NCBI RefSeq assembly: GCF_004359215.1
Contig: NC_090613.1
Location: forward strand, 87,169 to 109,004
Length of the DNA stretch: 21,836 bases
Source of the DNA: Bremia lactucae
Taxonomy: Eukaryota; Oomycota; Peronosporomycetes; Peronosporales; Peronosporaceae
Direction of reading: 5' to 3'
The notes under the pieces were generated by a model. It did no database searches. It was not told the origin of the DNA and saw nothing but the letters and a program-made list of their open reading frames with translations. The translations under genes and the position numbers were made by a program. Below, piece by piece: positions 1-9,395 of the stretch. Positions within the stretch are counted from its first letter, which is position 1, and every line of letters begins with the position of its first letter.

Positions 1-711
1 GCATGAACACCGTAATCACCGTGTCATCATGAAATAAGTTGTTCGTTATACAACTCGCTAAGATTCGTATCTGCTGGGCATAAGCGTGATCATCACGCTT
101 GCCTTGCTTGAGTTTCAGAAGCTCTGATCGAGCTGTGAACTCAGCCGTAGGCAGTTCAAACGTCTGTTTAAGCCGGGCTTTAAAAGCCTCTAACGACCCA
201 AGACATATGGGTTCATCACTTAAGGCATAAGTGCCCAAGTTTTGGCACGACCTGCCTAATTTTACTGAGCAAATGCGACTTGCATTTGCTCGTCGACGAT
301 GTGGCAAGCCCTTATGGCATCGCCCAACTCGACGAACCATCTTAAGAGGGAGTCTTCTTTGACTTTCCTATACTTAGAGATGTCTATCTTTAAGGTTTCG
401 AAACGACGTGTGTCCGTCATCCCAGGTACAGGGGTATGTACCTGTTGTAACCTGAACAGCTCTGCCTGTTGAGTGCCTTGCTGATAAAGCAAGACTACCT
501 TCTCGTTCGCCTCGTAAAGTTCATGTTGTATGACCTTTACGATGGCTGAACAGAGGGAATCTCTGTCAAAACCGGACAGCATGGCCGAGATGGCATCATT
601 GCCTACGGTAGAACTCATTCGTTCGACCGCACTCCTTTCTATGCCACTTAGAAAGGAGTAGCTATCACGCGAAACGTGAGGCGTATTTCCATTATCATCC
701 AATATGCCCAT
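1..711 (-). pseudogene. gag polyprotein of family-1 gypsy element, broken, partial
   Basis: The start codon is at 711 and the open frame runs 149 codons to a stop at 262. The protein resembles a Ty3/gypsy capsid: a leader rich in Ser and charged residues, then the DISKYR and LLRWFVELGDAIRACHI stretches that open the retrotransposon gag domain. The right-hand copy at 21199 reads straight through the position of the stop with a Ser codon, so this stop is a nonsense change. Beyond it the same similarity continues to base 1 (for example GRAKTWAL near 230-255), with a small compensating insertion and deletion around 205-225. Not functional as it stands. Confidence 0.85.
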
Positions 712-741
712 GTTGGATGATAGAACAATGATTATTGGACG

Positions 742-761
742 GACTACAAAGTACTACCAGG
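742..761 (-). other. primer-binding site of family-1 element
   Basis: Directly after the LTR end on the minus strand comes CC then TGGTAGTACTTTGTAG. The right copy has CC then TGGAAGCACTTTGTAG at the same place. A TGG just inside the 5' LTR is the usual start of a tRNA-primed site, pairing with the tRNA CCA end. I cannot name the tRNA. Confidence 0.5.
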
Positions 762-1201
762 TGTATCGGGGCACTGCCGACTTGTACTACTTCAGTACAA
801 GTCCACTTCACACTGCTTCAGTGCGAGTGGTGCCTCACGTCACTTCACGTTCACTAGTATGTGCAGAGGAAGACTCTCTTTAAAACACTTGCTTTATAGA
901 GGGTTAGAAGTAAACTGTATTTAATATACTTAAGTTCTTCTGTTTCTATCTTTTAAATAATAACTTAATTATATACTTATACAAGCATGTAATAAAGTAT
1001 TACCTCTCTTTCTCTTTGCGCGCGTCCAGTGCTACTGGGCCGCGGAGCAATTAGATATAATTGTTTATTATCTACCAATGATTAAGCTTTTTAAATATTA
1101 CTATGTAAAGAAATATTCTCCAAATATTCTGTACCTTTAAGATAATATATTAATTAACACCTCTTAAGTCTTAGCTTCATGTAACAATTCACCCCGATAC
1201 A
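762..1201 (-). repeat. LTR of family-1 gypsy element (5' LTR, 440 bases)
   Basis: On the minus strand it begins TGTATCGGGG (1201-1192) and ends CCCCGATACA (771-762), a perfect 10-base terminal inverted repeat with the TG...CA ends of an LTR. It aligns over its length with the plus-strand LTR at 20712-21148, sharing runs such as GTTACATGAA, GTCTTCCTCTGCAC and GGCACCACTCGCA, with many substitutions. AT-rich in the middle. The other LTR of this element lies outside the window. Confidence 0.88.
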
Positions 1202-1265
1202 ATAAAACTCTCTCTGTTGCCTCTTTTGTGTCCACTAGTTGGGATGTTCCGTTTTACTTCTTACA
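1202..1265 (+). repeat. 3' end of a Ty1/copia LTR, remnant
   Basis: The stretch between the family-1 LTR and the copia gag ends in TTACA and is followed at once by GGTTATGGACCC, which resembles the primer-binding segment after copia LTRs in oomycetes. I infer that these 64 bases are the tail of a copia LTR whose start was displaced by the gypsy insertion at 1201/1202. There is no second LTR in the window to confirm it. Confidence 0.4.
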
Positions 1266-1269
1266 GGTT

Positions 1270-2806
1270 ATGGACCCAAAGCGTGTGGATGATAAGAACA
1301 CTACGCGCGACGGCCTGCACGCGAAAGCAGCCGCCTTACCGGTCACGAGAGGGTAGATGAGCAAGAAGATCACGAAGAAATGGGCAAACACGGTGAAGTC
1401 CATGCGGTGGACGATACTAACACCAATAGCAACGATTCGTCAGAACTCTCTAAGCATCTGGACAGGCTCGAGGAGTCACAGACCAGGAATGATGATGAAG
1501 GGAAGGGCGTGTGAGGTACGGGGACGCACCCATGACTCCACCTGTGAACTCGATCTTGTTTGTGTCGGCCCTAGGAAGGGGCACAAGAATGCATATAGGC
1601 AGATTTAATGGATCGTCTGTCACGACGGTGATTAATCCGCCTAGATATGGCGACCCAAACATGGAAGTAAATTTTAGTTGCGGAATGACCTGGAGCTCAC
1701 GGAATGTTGCTCAATTATGGCAATAATGAAAATTTACCTGATCAAGGTCAAAATTTGGATAATTAAGCATATGGACACGGGATACAAGTTAGATTAGATA
1801 CCCGGATGCAAGGCAGAAAAACCTTGGTATTCGGCCTTTCGATGAAAGCGAACTGTACGACGTTCTCGGCTATGATTTCGGAACGGGGTCGAAGATTCGA
1901 GCGACAGATTTCGCTGGCTCAATCGTTATGTGGATATGTATGGCCGTAAGATATGAAAGTGGTTCTGTTTGGCCTGTACCTCTCGGACACTGCAGAAAGA
2001 TATTACAACAGGCAAGTTGCGATATGGTGGAATCAGATATCCACTTTGCGATACGTATGGAAAAGATGCTGGAAGCGTTTAAGACAAGCATCACGCCGGC
2101 TCAAGCGATGAAGCTTTTTCCACAAAGAAAGGACCCCAAGATGAGCTGGCAAGAACATTACATGTATCTAACGGCCATCTCGGAAATTTGCGAAAATGGT
2201 GGTGACTATTGGTCTTGGATAATATCGTACAGTACGCTTCGAAAGGAATGCGAACTGTTCTGTTGGCCAAGGTGGACCACACGCAAACTAATTACTTAAT
2301 TCAAGCGGAGCAACTTGCTTATTTTGCTTAAGCGTACAAGTTACACTCTGTTAAGGAAAGAACTCTCGGAAGATAATTCGTTTGTAAGGACGCGTGTCGA
2401 TGCTATCCATGCAATGAAGTCGGACATTTGAAGGCAGCGTGTCCAAAACATAAGCGTTTACATCGAGTTCAGCCAAATCTGTCGCTGGCCGTTAACGAAG
2501 TGTCCGCTGAATCAAAGGATTTTTGGATATTTAGATAGCGGTTCGAGCAGACCCTTGGTCAGTGACGAGTCGTGGCTTGAAGATGTTGAATTATGTGAAG
2601 CGGTATGTCTTCAACCCGATGGTAAGCCACTCAACGTGACCAAAAAGGGCAATGTTACTATGAAAGTAATGGCTTGTGGCATGGAATGACGCCAAAAAAA
2701 CGGATGTATACTTTGCCGAGGACATTCAGCATAATATAATTTCGCATGAAAATTTGGATGAAAAGGGTTATACCCTTGGGGACGATGGCTTGCATATTGA
2801 TAGATA
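1270..2806 (+). pseudogene. copia gag-protease reading region, heavily frameshifted
   Basis: Probable start at 1270. An acidic N-terminal part reads through about 1354-1512 in another frame. Capsid-like stretches follow: NLGIRPFDESELYDVLGYDFG near 1825, LFGLYLSDTAERYYNRQV near 1967, then ITPAQAMKLF and SWQEHYMYL at about 2089-2165, and LVLDNIVQYASKGMR in a further frame near 2210. A CX2CX4HX4C zinc knuckle lies at 2401-2442. The protease start, with DSGSS at 2534 (frame shifted from the preceding FWI), and a DEKGYTL pre-integrase-like segment near 2757 are visible. At least five frame changes and several stops mean it cannot give a polyprotein. The order knuckle, then protease, then pre-integrase segment is that of copia, not gypsy. 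Confidence 0.82.
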
Positions 2807-2889
2807 AAGTATCTGGTCATGTGGCATTTGATGTTAATTGAATTCGATAAGTGGTTGTGGTATCTTGTATCTTGTCACCTCCTAGAGGT

Positions 2890-3916
2890 TCAACAGAGCC
2901 TAGGTCTGTCCCAGTAGAGCGCCCCGCACCTACTAGGTATTGACGTTTTCCCACACCGTACCAGATTTCTGGAATAGGTCAGAATTGGTAATCCTTTGAG
3001 CTTTACGCGTAATTCTTGGGGGCAGGCCGGACGTAAATGTTTCGTGCTTCCGCACATATAACATCTACGAATATTATTATGCTGTTCCAAAGTTAAAGTG
3101 CCTCTTCTCCTTCCTCAACAAGGCTTAGATCCATGGCTTCCGGACTATTAGATGGTACCCATGTGCTCGAAATGAGCTGGTTCGGTAAACACCCGTACAA
3201 ACACGAGCAGACTTAAGTCGAACTAACGCGTAGCGCTATGGCAACTGCCTCTTCGAAAGTAGCAGGATGCGATCGGAATTTTTTTGTCCGGGCAACGCCC
3301 TCATTGAGACCCCCCAGAAAGATTGTTAAGACAATTGCTTCTTGCACCGGGTCTTGAGGCTTTGATGCAATGAGGGTTCCCAACTCCTGGACATAGTCCC
3401 TTAGGGCTCGTTTATCCTGTCGAGTCGCTATAAGCCGTAATAGCCTGCGTAAAGCCTGATCAGGCGTTGCATCATGCTGGTCATTTGCTGTTTTAGCGAA
3501 TCCCAAGAGGAAAAAGCGTCGTTTATGGACGTGCTGCACGATAGTGCCCACTCCATGGCTCTACCTCCAAGTTTGGAAATGGCCATTGCCAACTTTTGTC
3601 GTCCTGTCAAAAACAAGGCGGAGTCAATGGACATCTCCATCTGCTGAACTCAAAAAGGGAAGTTTTCTCCCTCGTTACCCTCAAATGTATTCACTTGACA
3701 ACTAGAGAGCGAGCTTTAGGCTCTGAATCAGGCACAGAGATGTACCAAGTTGGCATGGAGCCTGTCCGATCAGGTAGGATTCATATTGCATAATGGTTTC
3801 AAGCCTTGCATGCAGAACCTCTACATAATAAACTCAGCATGTTTAATCCCAAGCAAAATTTTGAGCTTGTCATACGCTGTGCGTTGCGCCTCTGAAAGTT
3901 ATAGAGTCGTTTCCAT
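2890..3916 (-). pseudogene. gag of family-2 gypsy element, broken
   Basis: The start codon matching the plus-strand copy is at 3916. A nonsense codon follows after five residues, then several frame changes. The capsid core is readable in overlapping frames at 3640-3428 and 3551-3213 (LIRLYAGYYGL, RALRDYVQELGTLIA, DPVQEAIVLTIFLGG). A zinc knuckle of CX2CX4HX4C form (CYMCGSTKHLRPAC) is intact at about 3070-3020. The last 66 residues are nearly identical to those ending at 14858 in the other copy. The knuckle cysteines here are kept, unlike in that copy. Confidence 0.83.
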
Positions 3917-3978
3917 TTCAGTAAAGGCTCAGCCTTATAAAGACCCCCTCAGGCGTATATTGACTACGATGCTACCTG

Positions 3979-4451
3979 TGCAGCGGAGCTACCTCGCTCC
4001 TTAACTCAGAGGAAGACTTATTTACTCAAAGAGTCTCTTAGGTCTATAGAAGTAATATGTTCAACAACTCAGGGAGTCGTACAAACTATTAAAGCTTAGT
4101 GAATCCTAGTTGAATGGATTCAAAGGCTCGTAGAACCAATCGGCAACTAGTACCCGAGAGTATGTACTATATAAAGGCTTTATCACTCACAGATCAATGC
4201 GCAAGCTTTTGAAAGACACTAGACGCTTTGACATCAAAAGGGGGACTGAACTTTATTTACGTATTAAAATATTGTACTTACCCTAGCTACGTTAGATTTC
4301 GGCCGCCAGATTTATTTGGCGGCTGCCACATATGTTACCCATAATAAATGGAAATTTAGTAGCTCTTTTTTATAATAGAATAAAAGGACTTTACCCATAA
4401 AGTAAATGTACCACAACAATGGCCCACCAGCAGACAGACGATGCCATTAAA
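3979..4451 (-). repeat. LTR of truncated family-2 gypsy element (5' LTR)
   Basis: The LTR ends at 3979 with CCGCTGCA on the minus strand. Clear similarity to the LTRs at 13254 and 20252 reaches 4418 (TGTTGTGGTACATTTAC). About 33 further bases to a TTTAATGG at 4451 align more weakly with their TGTAATGGGG-like starts, so the outer boundary is less certain. It contains the GCCGCCA/TGGCGGC hairpin shared by the family at 4302-4323. Confidence 0.8.
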
Positions 4452-4936
4452 GCTCGCCGCATCGGTGACGATGCGACAAAAGTAAAGTTTGGTATGTCCA
4501 ATTTGGCAGTATGTTCCAAATTTTAGGCCTTAGGGCTCAAACTTCACGCCCATTTATGTTTGGGTCTTATGAGGTCCTTAAGACCCTGCTCGGGCAAATC
4601 TTAGTACTTCACTGACCATCCCGTTGAGTAAACCTTGTAAACATAACGGGTTTGTGTAACATAGGGCAACTTAATTCCGTTAAAATAAACCCATCGTTAA
4701 TATATAGTATAAGATTAAATGCACGAATTGTACCATTAAACATTGCGTATGACACGAGTACAGGCTCTGAGAAGAATGTCAAGCTTAATATTCGAAATTT
4801 TACAATGTAATCCAAAGTTGTGAGAAACAATTCTATCAATTTTTATTTCGACGACACATTGACGGCATTCCGCGTTAGCAGCGGCCCACAACGGCGAGTG
4901 TGACGCAGGCGCTTGATCCAGAAAGGCGAGGCCGAA
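4452..4936. other. intergenic, probable promoter side of the PI4-kinase gene
   Basis: No protein-like reading frame is convincing here. A perfect small hairpin (GCATCG, GTGA loop, CGATGC) lies at about 4459-4474. Just upstream of the kinase start, GCATTCC at 4865-4871 is one base from the oomycete initiator consensus TCAYTYY, about 66 bases before the ATG; this is a weak suggestion only. Confidence 0.35.
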
Positions 4937-7228
4937 ATGTCGCGGTCACTTCCTGGAGGCTGGCTCGAAAGTGGACATGGGTCTGTTATGATTTTTGTAA
5001 AGGACTTTCGCGACCCACTCGAGCGCCGTAAGAAACTATTGCTGCGTCCGTGGGCTAGCATCAAGGACATTAAGGACCAGCTACAGGTCGTTTTCAACGT
5101 ACCATCCAACGCCCAGAAACTTTTTTTTAAAGGACGAGAGCTGAAAAATACCCATAGTTTGCAGCAATGTGGCATATATCAGGACAATGCTGTTGTAGAT
5201 TTCGTGGCTCGAAGACCTCAGAACATTTCAATGGTATACACGCGCGAGTGCGATGAGCAAAATAGCGCAGCGATCAAACGGAGGAATTGCGGTGAGGATT
5301 CGAAATTAAAAAATTCGACTTCTGCATACCTACACAGCAAGACTTCGCAAAATTTGCGGCCAGAGCAGGTGCCAGTTGTGAATATTCAGCCATATGGTAC
5401 GCACCTGCTTCCAGTTGCTTTATTGAAGATTATGCATCAGGTATGCTCTTAATCCACTGCACAATTTCTAATGCTAAGCTTGCTCATGTTCACGCGATTT
5501 GAACTCATTTGGGCTTGCAAAGGCATTACAAGGTCTTGCATTGGGTCTTGCACCAGTCTTGGCAATGGATGGCACAGGTGGCACGTATTTTTTTAAAGAT
5601 CCGTCACATCGCAACGTGTGCTGCTTCAAACCGCAAGATGAAGAACCATTCGGGCCGAACAATCCGCGCGGATTGGTTGGACAGCTTGGCCAGGTGCGCT
5701 ATAAGCTCTCTTTAGCTTATTACATATAAATTGTTATGTAATACAGAATGCCTTTGTTGTCCTAAATTTTGTTTATAGAATGGACTACGTCGCGGTATTT
5801 TGTCTGGAGAAGCTTGCGAACGCGAACTCGCCGCCTATATTTTGGACAAGGTAACTTGATATACGAAATAATGATGCTCGGACAGGCGTCTAATGCACGG
5901 TATCGTTTCTATGCGCTTAATTAATAAAGGATCACTTTGCCGGGGTCCCACCTACATCTCTCGTGGAATCACGACATCCAGTATTTAATTACACGAGCAG
6001 CTCGGGCGCAATTTATTTTAAAGTAGGGTCGTTGCAGGAATTTGTGCGACACGATGACGTAGTGAGTGACCTTTCTCCGAACCAATTTTCAATTCATCAA
6101 GTTCACAAAATTGTACTGCTGGACATGCGGCTCTTAAATACGGATCGTAATGATGCAAACATTCTTGTGCGCAAACGGCGTTCACAAAGTATGGGCCACG
6201 CGGAATTTGAACTGATACCGATAGACCACGGTTACTGCTTACCTCAGTTTCTTGAAATCGGTTGGTGTGATTGGTGCTGGTTTAATTGGCCCCAACTTCA
6301 GCATCCCTTATGTGCTGGGGATCGCGCTTACGTATTGTCATTGTCACCACAAGATGACGTGGCTCGGCTAGCTGAAAGGATTCCATTGCGACGCGCGTGT
6401 CGGCGCAACATTATAATTGCAAGTATGACAGTGCAAAAGGGAGTACGTGCGAACCTCATTTTATTCGAGATAGCTCGGATAATGTGCCGTGAAGATCTAG
6501 ACACTCTTTCCACGCTGGAGCAGCTTTGCATTAAAGCATTCAGCCAGCTGCAAGTTATCAAACAGCGCAAGCAGAATGGCACACATTTATATCGCATACA
6601 CATTCCGCAATCTATTGCATCCGCCACTGAAGAAAGCGAACCGATTGTCGTAGAAGAGGAAACAGAAGCCGTGCTTGTAGCAACACGACCCTCACAACGA
6701 GAGGCATTTCAAAATTTGCGACTTATAATTGACTCCCCGTCATGTCAGCACTCATCACGTTTTGGGCGCTCGCCCATTGCTAGTGGTGCACATTCTCCGC
6801 CTGGGTTTTGGGCGAACAATGCTCCATTTAGCACGAATGATGAAGATGACGAATTTCAAGAATGTTGTGTAGCATCGAGCGATACAGAAAATGGCTTGAA
6901 TGCTGACAAAAGCAATCGATCGCGTTTTCTTCTTAATTGGGACAAGTCAGCCTCAAATGCTCTGATCGACGCAGCCCAGCAGGTGGGAAGTAAATCTACT
7001 GGCTCTTTGGCTACATCGGCAAGTGCTGCTTGCAACGGATCCACAATATTCAGCGAATATTCTAGCTCTCGGTCTCCCGCATTTTCGATCATCGACGTCG
7101 AAGATGACAAGGATGAATTTGAAATGTTGAACGATGCGCTTGATGGTGACGTCCAAGATGAGAACTTATTTTTAAGTATTTTAGGCCGACTGCTTGACGA
7201 ACGAATCGATATTCTGAGCGGCAACTAA
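4937..7228 (+). CDS. PI4KG: phosphatidylinositol 4-kinase, gamma type, with N-terminal ubiquitin-like domain
   Basis: Four exons join in frame: 4937-5440, 5523-5693, 5779-5850, 5930-7228, giving 681 residues. All introns are GT-AG, 82, 85 and 79 bases, phase 0. Residues 16-91 form a ubiquitin-like fold (IKDIKDQLQ, LFFKGRELKN). The kinase starts near 169: DGTGGTYFF loop, ATP-binding Lys 204 in CCFKPQDEEP, GLRRGILSGEA across the exon 2-3 junction, DHFAGVPPTSLV at 250, KVGSLQEFV, catalytic-loop Asp 321 in DRNDANIL, and metal-binding Asp 348 in PIDHGYCLP. These match the plant-type UBL-PI4K gamma family. Members of that group have been assigned lipid or protein kinase activity, so the substrate is not settled by sequence. 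The C-terminal 200 residues are Ser- and acid-rich without a recognised domain. ATG 4937 is chosen because nothing in frame upstream has an ATG before a stop. Confidence 0.92.
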
Positions 7229-7744
7229 ATTAAATCATAAGAAATGATTCTGGGGCGAGTGCTGCAATTCTATGTGAATGAGCACCAAGAAAATCTTGAA
7301 GGAACAATCGATACATTTACCGCATGTTGAGGGATTAAGCTACCTACACTTAGCCTTTTCTCACGAACCATAGGCCGTAGCTGCGCATTTAGGTTCTTTC
7401 ATTTTCAAAATATCGATAGAAGATTGGTACCAAACTGTCTCACGAAGCCCAGCTTCGGCTCATTCGCTCAATGCAAAACATAATTTTGATATTAGCTTAA
7501 TTACTACCCACACTTTTGACAGAAGTGGAAAGTCAAACACGAAAAATTAATCGTTTATTCGTGTGCAACAATTTTGTAGTTGATACTTTTGTGAGTGTTT
7601 TATTCGACAAATTTCTTGCTATCGCACTAGTATTTCGTCATAAGACTAAGAATTGTAGTAAAGCATTTGGTATCCCGTCATCATTTTTTTACGATGCAGT
7701 CGTAAAGGTAGTAGTTACTTGCGTATAAGGTGAAACGCCATTAA
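7229..7744. other. intergenic between two convergent genes
   Basis: This 516-base AT-rich gap separates the kinase stop from the stop of the small minus-strand gene. An open frame at about 7516-7728 begins with TTG, has no recognisable motif and no homologue that I know; I do not call it. Nothing else supported. Confidence 0.5.
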
Positions 7745-8106
7745 TTACAACTCGCCATCTTTGGACGCTTCTTTAACCAGCTCGTGGCACTTGCGAAAGT
7801 CCCTCCACTCCTATGCACTTCAATGTCATTGAAAGCAATAACGCATACGCATCTGCTGGACTCACCTCCACGCAGGCTGAGACGCGGCCGCGATTGAGTT
7901 TCATGCAAGCTGTAACACCATGAATCTCAAAACGATAGCGAACACAATAAATGCATTGACGGACCATCCACACGTAAGTAGCTCTCTTCGCAGCCCGTGG
8001 TCTTTACGGCACTAGGGTGGTACGTATCGTCACCCAACTTGCACGCAGGGCACTCTTTATTCGGCATAGTGGGTTTCTTCTTGCTAATAGATTGGTTACT
8101 TGCCAT
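7745..8106 (-). CDS. small CHCH-like cysteine-rich protein, three exons
   Basis: I assembled this gene from splice signals. Exons on the minus strand are 8106-7974, 7909-7866 and 7810-7745, with GT-AG introns of 64 and 55 bases, giving 80 residues. The N-terminus carries CPAC (Cys 19, 22). The conserved-looking core runs KTTGCEESYLPCMKLN, then CVEEWRDFRKC and a KDGEL end. Cys 57 and Cys 67 form a CX9C pair with aromatic and basic residues between, as in CHCH proteins of the mitochondrial intermembrane space. The first pair is irregular (Cys 39, X6, Cys 46), so the exon 1-2 joint or the family could differ. Role in respiratory-chain assembly or similar is inference only. An alternative start is the second Met at 8067. 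It is divergent from the PX-RING gene. Confidence 0.62.
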
Positions 8107-8289
8107 AGCATAGTGGGTTCTATCCTTTCTATTCGCACACCTGTTATTTTTCGCCCAATCTGACGACGTCACGACGTGGGACTTTTTCGCAACGGTAAGA
8201 GGATGTCGTGACTTGATTTGGGTATGCCCATCCGAACAGTCCGCCACACCTTCTTTTACCGACGCAGTGCAGTGGCCAAAGTCGGAGTG
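8107..8289. promoter_or_regulatory. shared divergent promoter region
   Basis: These 183 bases separate the start of the small minus-strand gene from the chosen start of the PX-RING gene. Both genes must be driven from this interval unless non-coding first exons lie further away. It contains repeated GACGTC/ACGACGTG-like bases at about 8160-8180. No clear TATA box or initiator consensus was found. Confidence 0.45.
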
Positions 8290-9321
8290 ATGGCGCAGAG
8301 GTACGAAGCCGACGTCGAGTGGCTCGACAGCGAGGTGGAGGATAGTCCATGCTTCAGCGATGAAATCGGCAACATGTTTAGCAGCAGCCCTAATGCTAAA
8401 GCCGGTGGCAAAGAACACGAACAGCAAATGCAGCGACCTGTCGCTGGGCCTTCCGAGCACGCGGAGGATTTCGTAGATGACACAACATCGTTCGATGGGC
8501 AAATAGCCGCATCACGGCATTATTCAGCTAAAATTTCTGTGCCGGTTAAGTCTGTGAGCCAGAAGCGTTTTCAGGATGTGCCTATTGGGCTTGTTGCCGA
8601 CCGCGGCGTGGCCGCCAAGCGCGCGCTTATTAATCGCATTCGACAAGAATCCATGACAAAGCTATTCATGAGCTGTCAGGCCGTGCTGGTACGCGGTGCC
8701 TCTGGCAACTACTACGTTTACCATTTGGAAATTTCCAGTGACTATTACAAGCAGAAGTGGGTCGTGTGCAAGCGCTACTCTGAGTTCTACCGATTGCGCA
8801 AGCGGCTGCTCGCAGGTCTTACGATTCATAAAAAACAGCGCGACTGCTCTTTGTGTGGTGTGGTCCGTAATCAGCTCAAAGACGTCGGATTTCCTCGTCG
8901 CATTGTCATGTTTCAAGACCCATCATTGCTCGTGGGAGCACGAACTGCCGGTCTTGAAGAGTTCATTGTTGCACTATGCGAGTATCTAGCTGCCGAGCAA
9001 GAGGTAGAAGTATGCAGTGAAATAATTACTACGCGATATCTGGTCAAGCAGTTTCTGCAGTTCCCTCTCGAACACGAGGAGCAGCACCTGCGGTCCATTC
9101 GCGAGCTCAAGTACATCGACCCACGTGATGTGCATGTCGACTCAGACTCGTGCCCTATCTGTCTATGCGAATGGACTGAACTGGATGGTAATCAGCTCGT
9201 GTTATCACCATGTGGACATTTCTTTCACGAACATTGCATCAATGAGTGGTACCGTACTCGCTTCGATTGCCCCATTTGCCGTTCGATATCTGGAATAGTA
9301 AAATTTAGCACGCGGAGTTAG
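8290..9321 (+). CDS. PX domain and RING-H2 finger protein, probable membrane-recruited E3 ubiquitin ligase
   Basis: Intronless, 343 residues from ATG 8290, which has a strong context (G at -3 and at +4). An in-frame ATG at 8224 would add 22 residues. Residues 1-100 are acidic and Ser-rich. A PX domain spans about 125-258, with the phosphoinositide-binding signature KRYSEFYRLRKRL (RYSEF at 162-166) and a later PRR basic patch; an insert holds a CX2C. The C-terminus holds a complete RING-H2: Cys 288, 291, 308, His 310, 313, Cys 316, 327, 330 (CPIC, PCGHFFHEHC, CPIC). PX domains bind phosphoinositides, often PI3P, and RING-H2 fingers recruit E2 enzymes, so an endosome-linked ubiquitin ligase is a reasonable inference. 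It converges on the protease gene, stop to stop, with 74 bases between. Confidence 0.9.
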   Translation: MAQRYEADVEWLDSEVEDSPCFSDEIGNMFSSSPNAKAGGKEHEQQMQRPVAGPSEHAEDFVDDTTSFDGQIAASRHYSAKISVPVKSVSQKRFQDVPIGLVADRGVAAKRALINRIRQESMTKLFMSCQAVLVRGASGNYYVYHLEISSDYYKQKWVVCKRYSEFYRLRKRLLAGLTIHKKQRDCSLCGVVRNQLKDVGFPRRIVMFQDPSLLVGARTAGLEEFIVALCEYLAAEQEVEVCSEIITTRYLVKQFLQFPLEHEEQHLRSIRELKYIDPRDVHVDSDSCPICLCEWTELDGNQLVLSPCGHFFHEHCINEWYRTRFDCPICRSISGIVKFSTRS

Positions 9322-9395
9322 TCGCGAGTCTCCAGCGTCGATGTGTAAATTAAATGTTTATTTTCATGCTTTTAACACTTAATTGTTCTGTCGTT

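Larger units (their letters stand above)
1..1201 (-). mobile_element. Ty3/gypsy element, family 1, 5' end only (left copy)
   Basis: Reading the minus strand from 1201 downwards there is an LTR (1201-762), a primer-binding site just after it, a short leader and a gag gene that runs off the left edge. The same order is found on the plus strand at 20712-21836, with clear similarity in LTR, leader and gag, so the two are copies of one family in opposite orientation. The part beyond the window should hold protease, RT and integrase; it cannot be seen. The element starts inside what looks like the LTR of a copia element. Confidence 0.85.
1202..2871 (+). mobile_element. Ty1/copia retrotransposon fragment (gag and start of protease)
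   Basis: This is a plus-strand remnant holding an LTR tail, gag, a CCHC zinc knuckle and the first part of the protease. It is cut at about 2871, where similarity to family-2 gypsy DNA begins on the opposite strand. Integrase, RT and RNase H of copia are absent. Left and right ends both meet gypsy insertions or rearrangement joints. Confidence 0.8.
2872..4451 (-). mobile_element. Ty3/gypsy element, family 2, 5' part only
   Basis: On the minus strand this holds an LTR (about 4451-3979), leader and gag down to 2872, where it stops shortly after the end of the gag reading region. The whole stretch matches the plus-strand element at 13254-14870 in the same order. Protease, RT and integrase are missing, so the element is truncated at its 3' side, at the joint with the copia fragment. 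Confidence 0.85.

Noticed and set aside
6328..7224. Minus-strand open frames opposite the PI4-kinase last exon
   Set aside because: Antisense shadows of a well-supported coding exon with no recognisable content.
7516..7728. Open frame of 70 codons in the gap after the kinase gene
   Set aside because: Starts with TTG, has no motif or splice context that I recognise, and lies in an AT-rich intergenic gap.
8107..8502. Upstream extension of the minus-strand frame through the PX-RING gene
   Set aside because: The bases 8290-8502 code the PX-RING N-terminus on the plus strand; only the part below 8107 looks like protein with splice sites.
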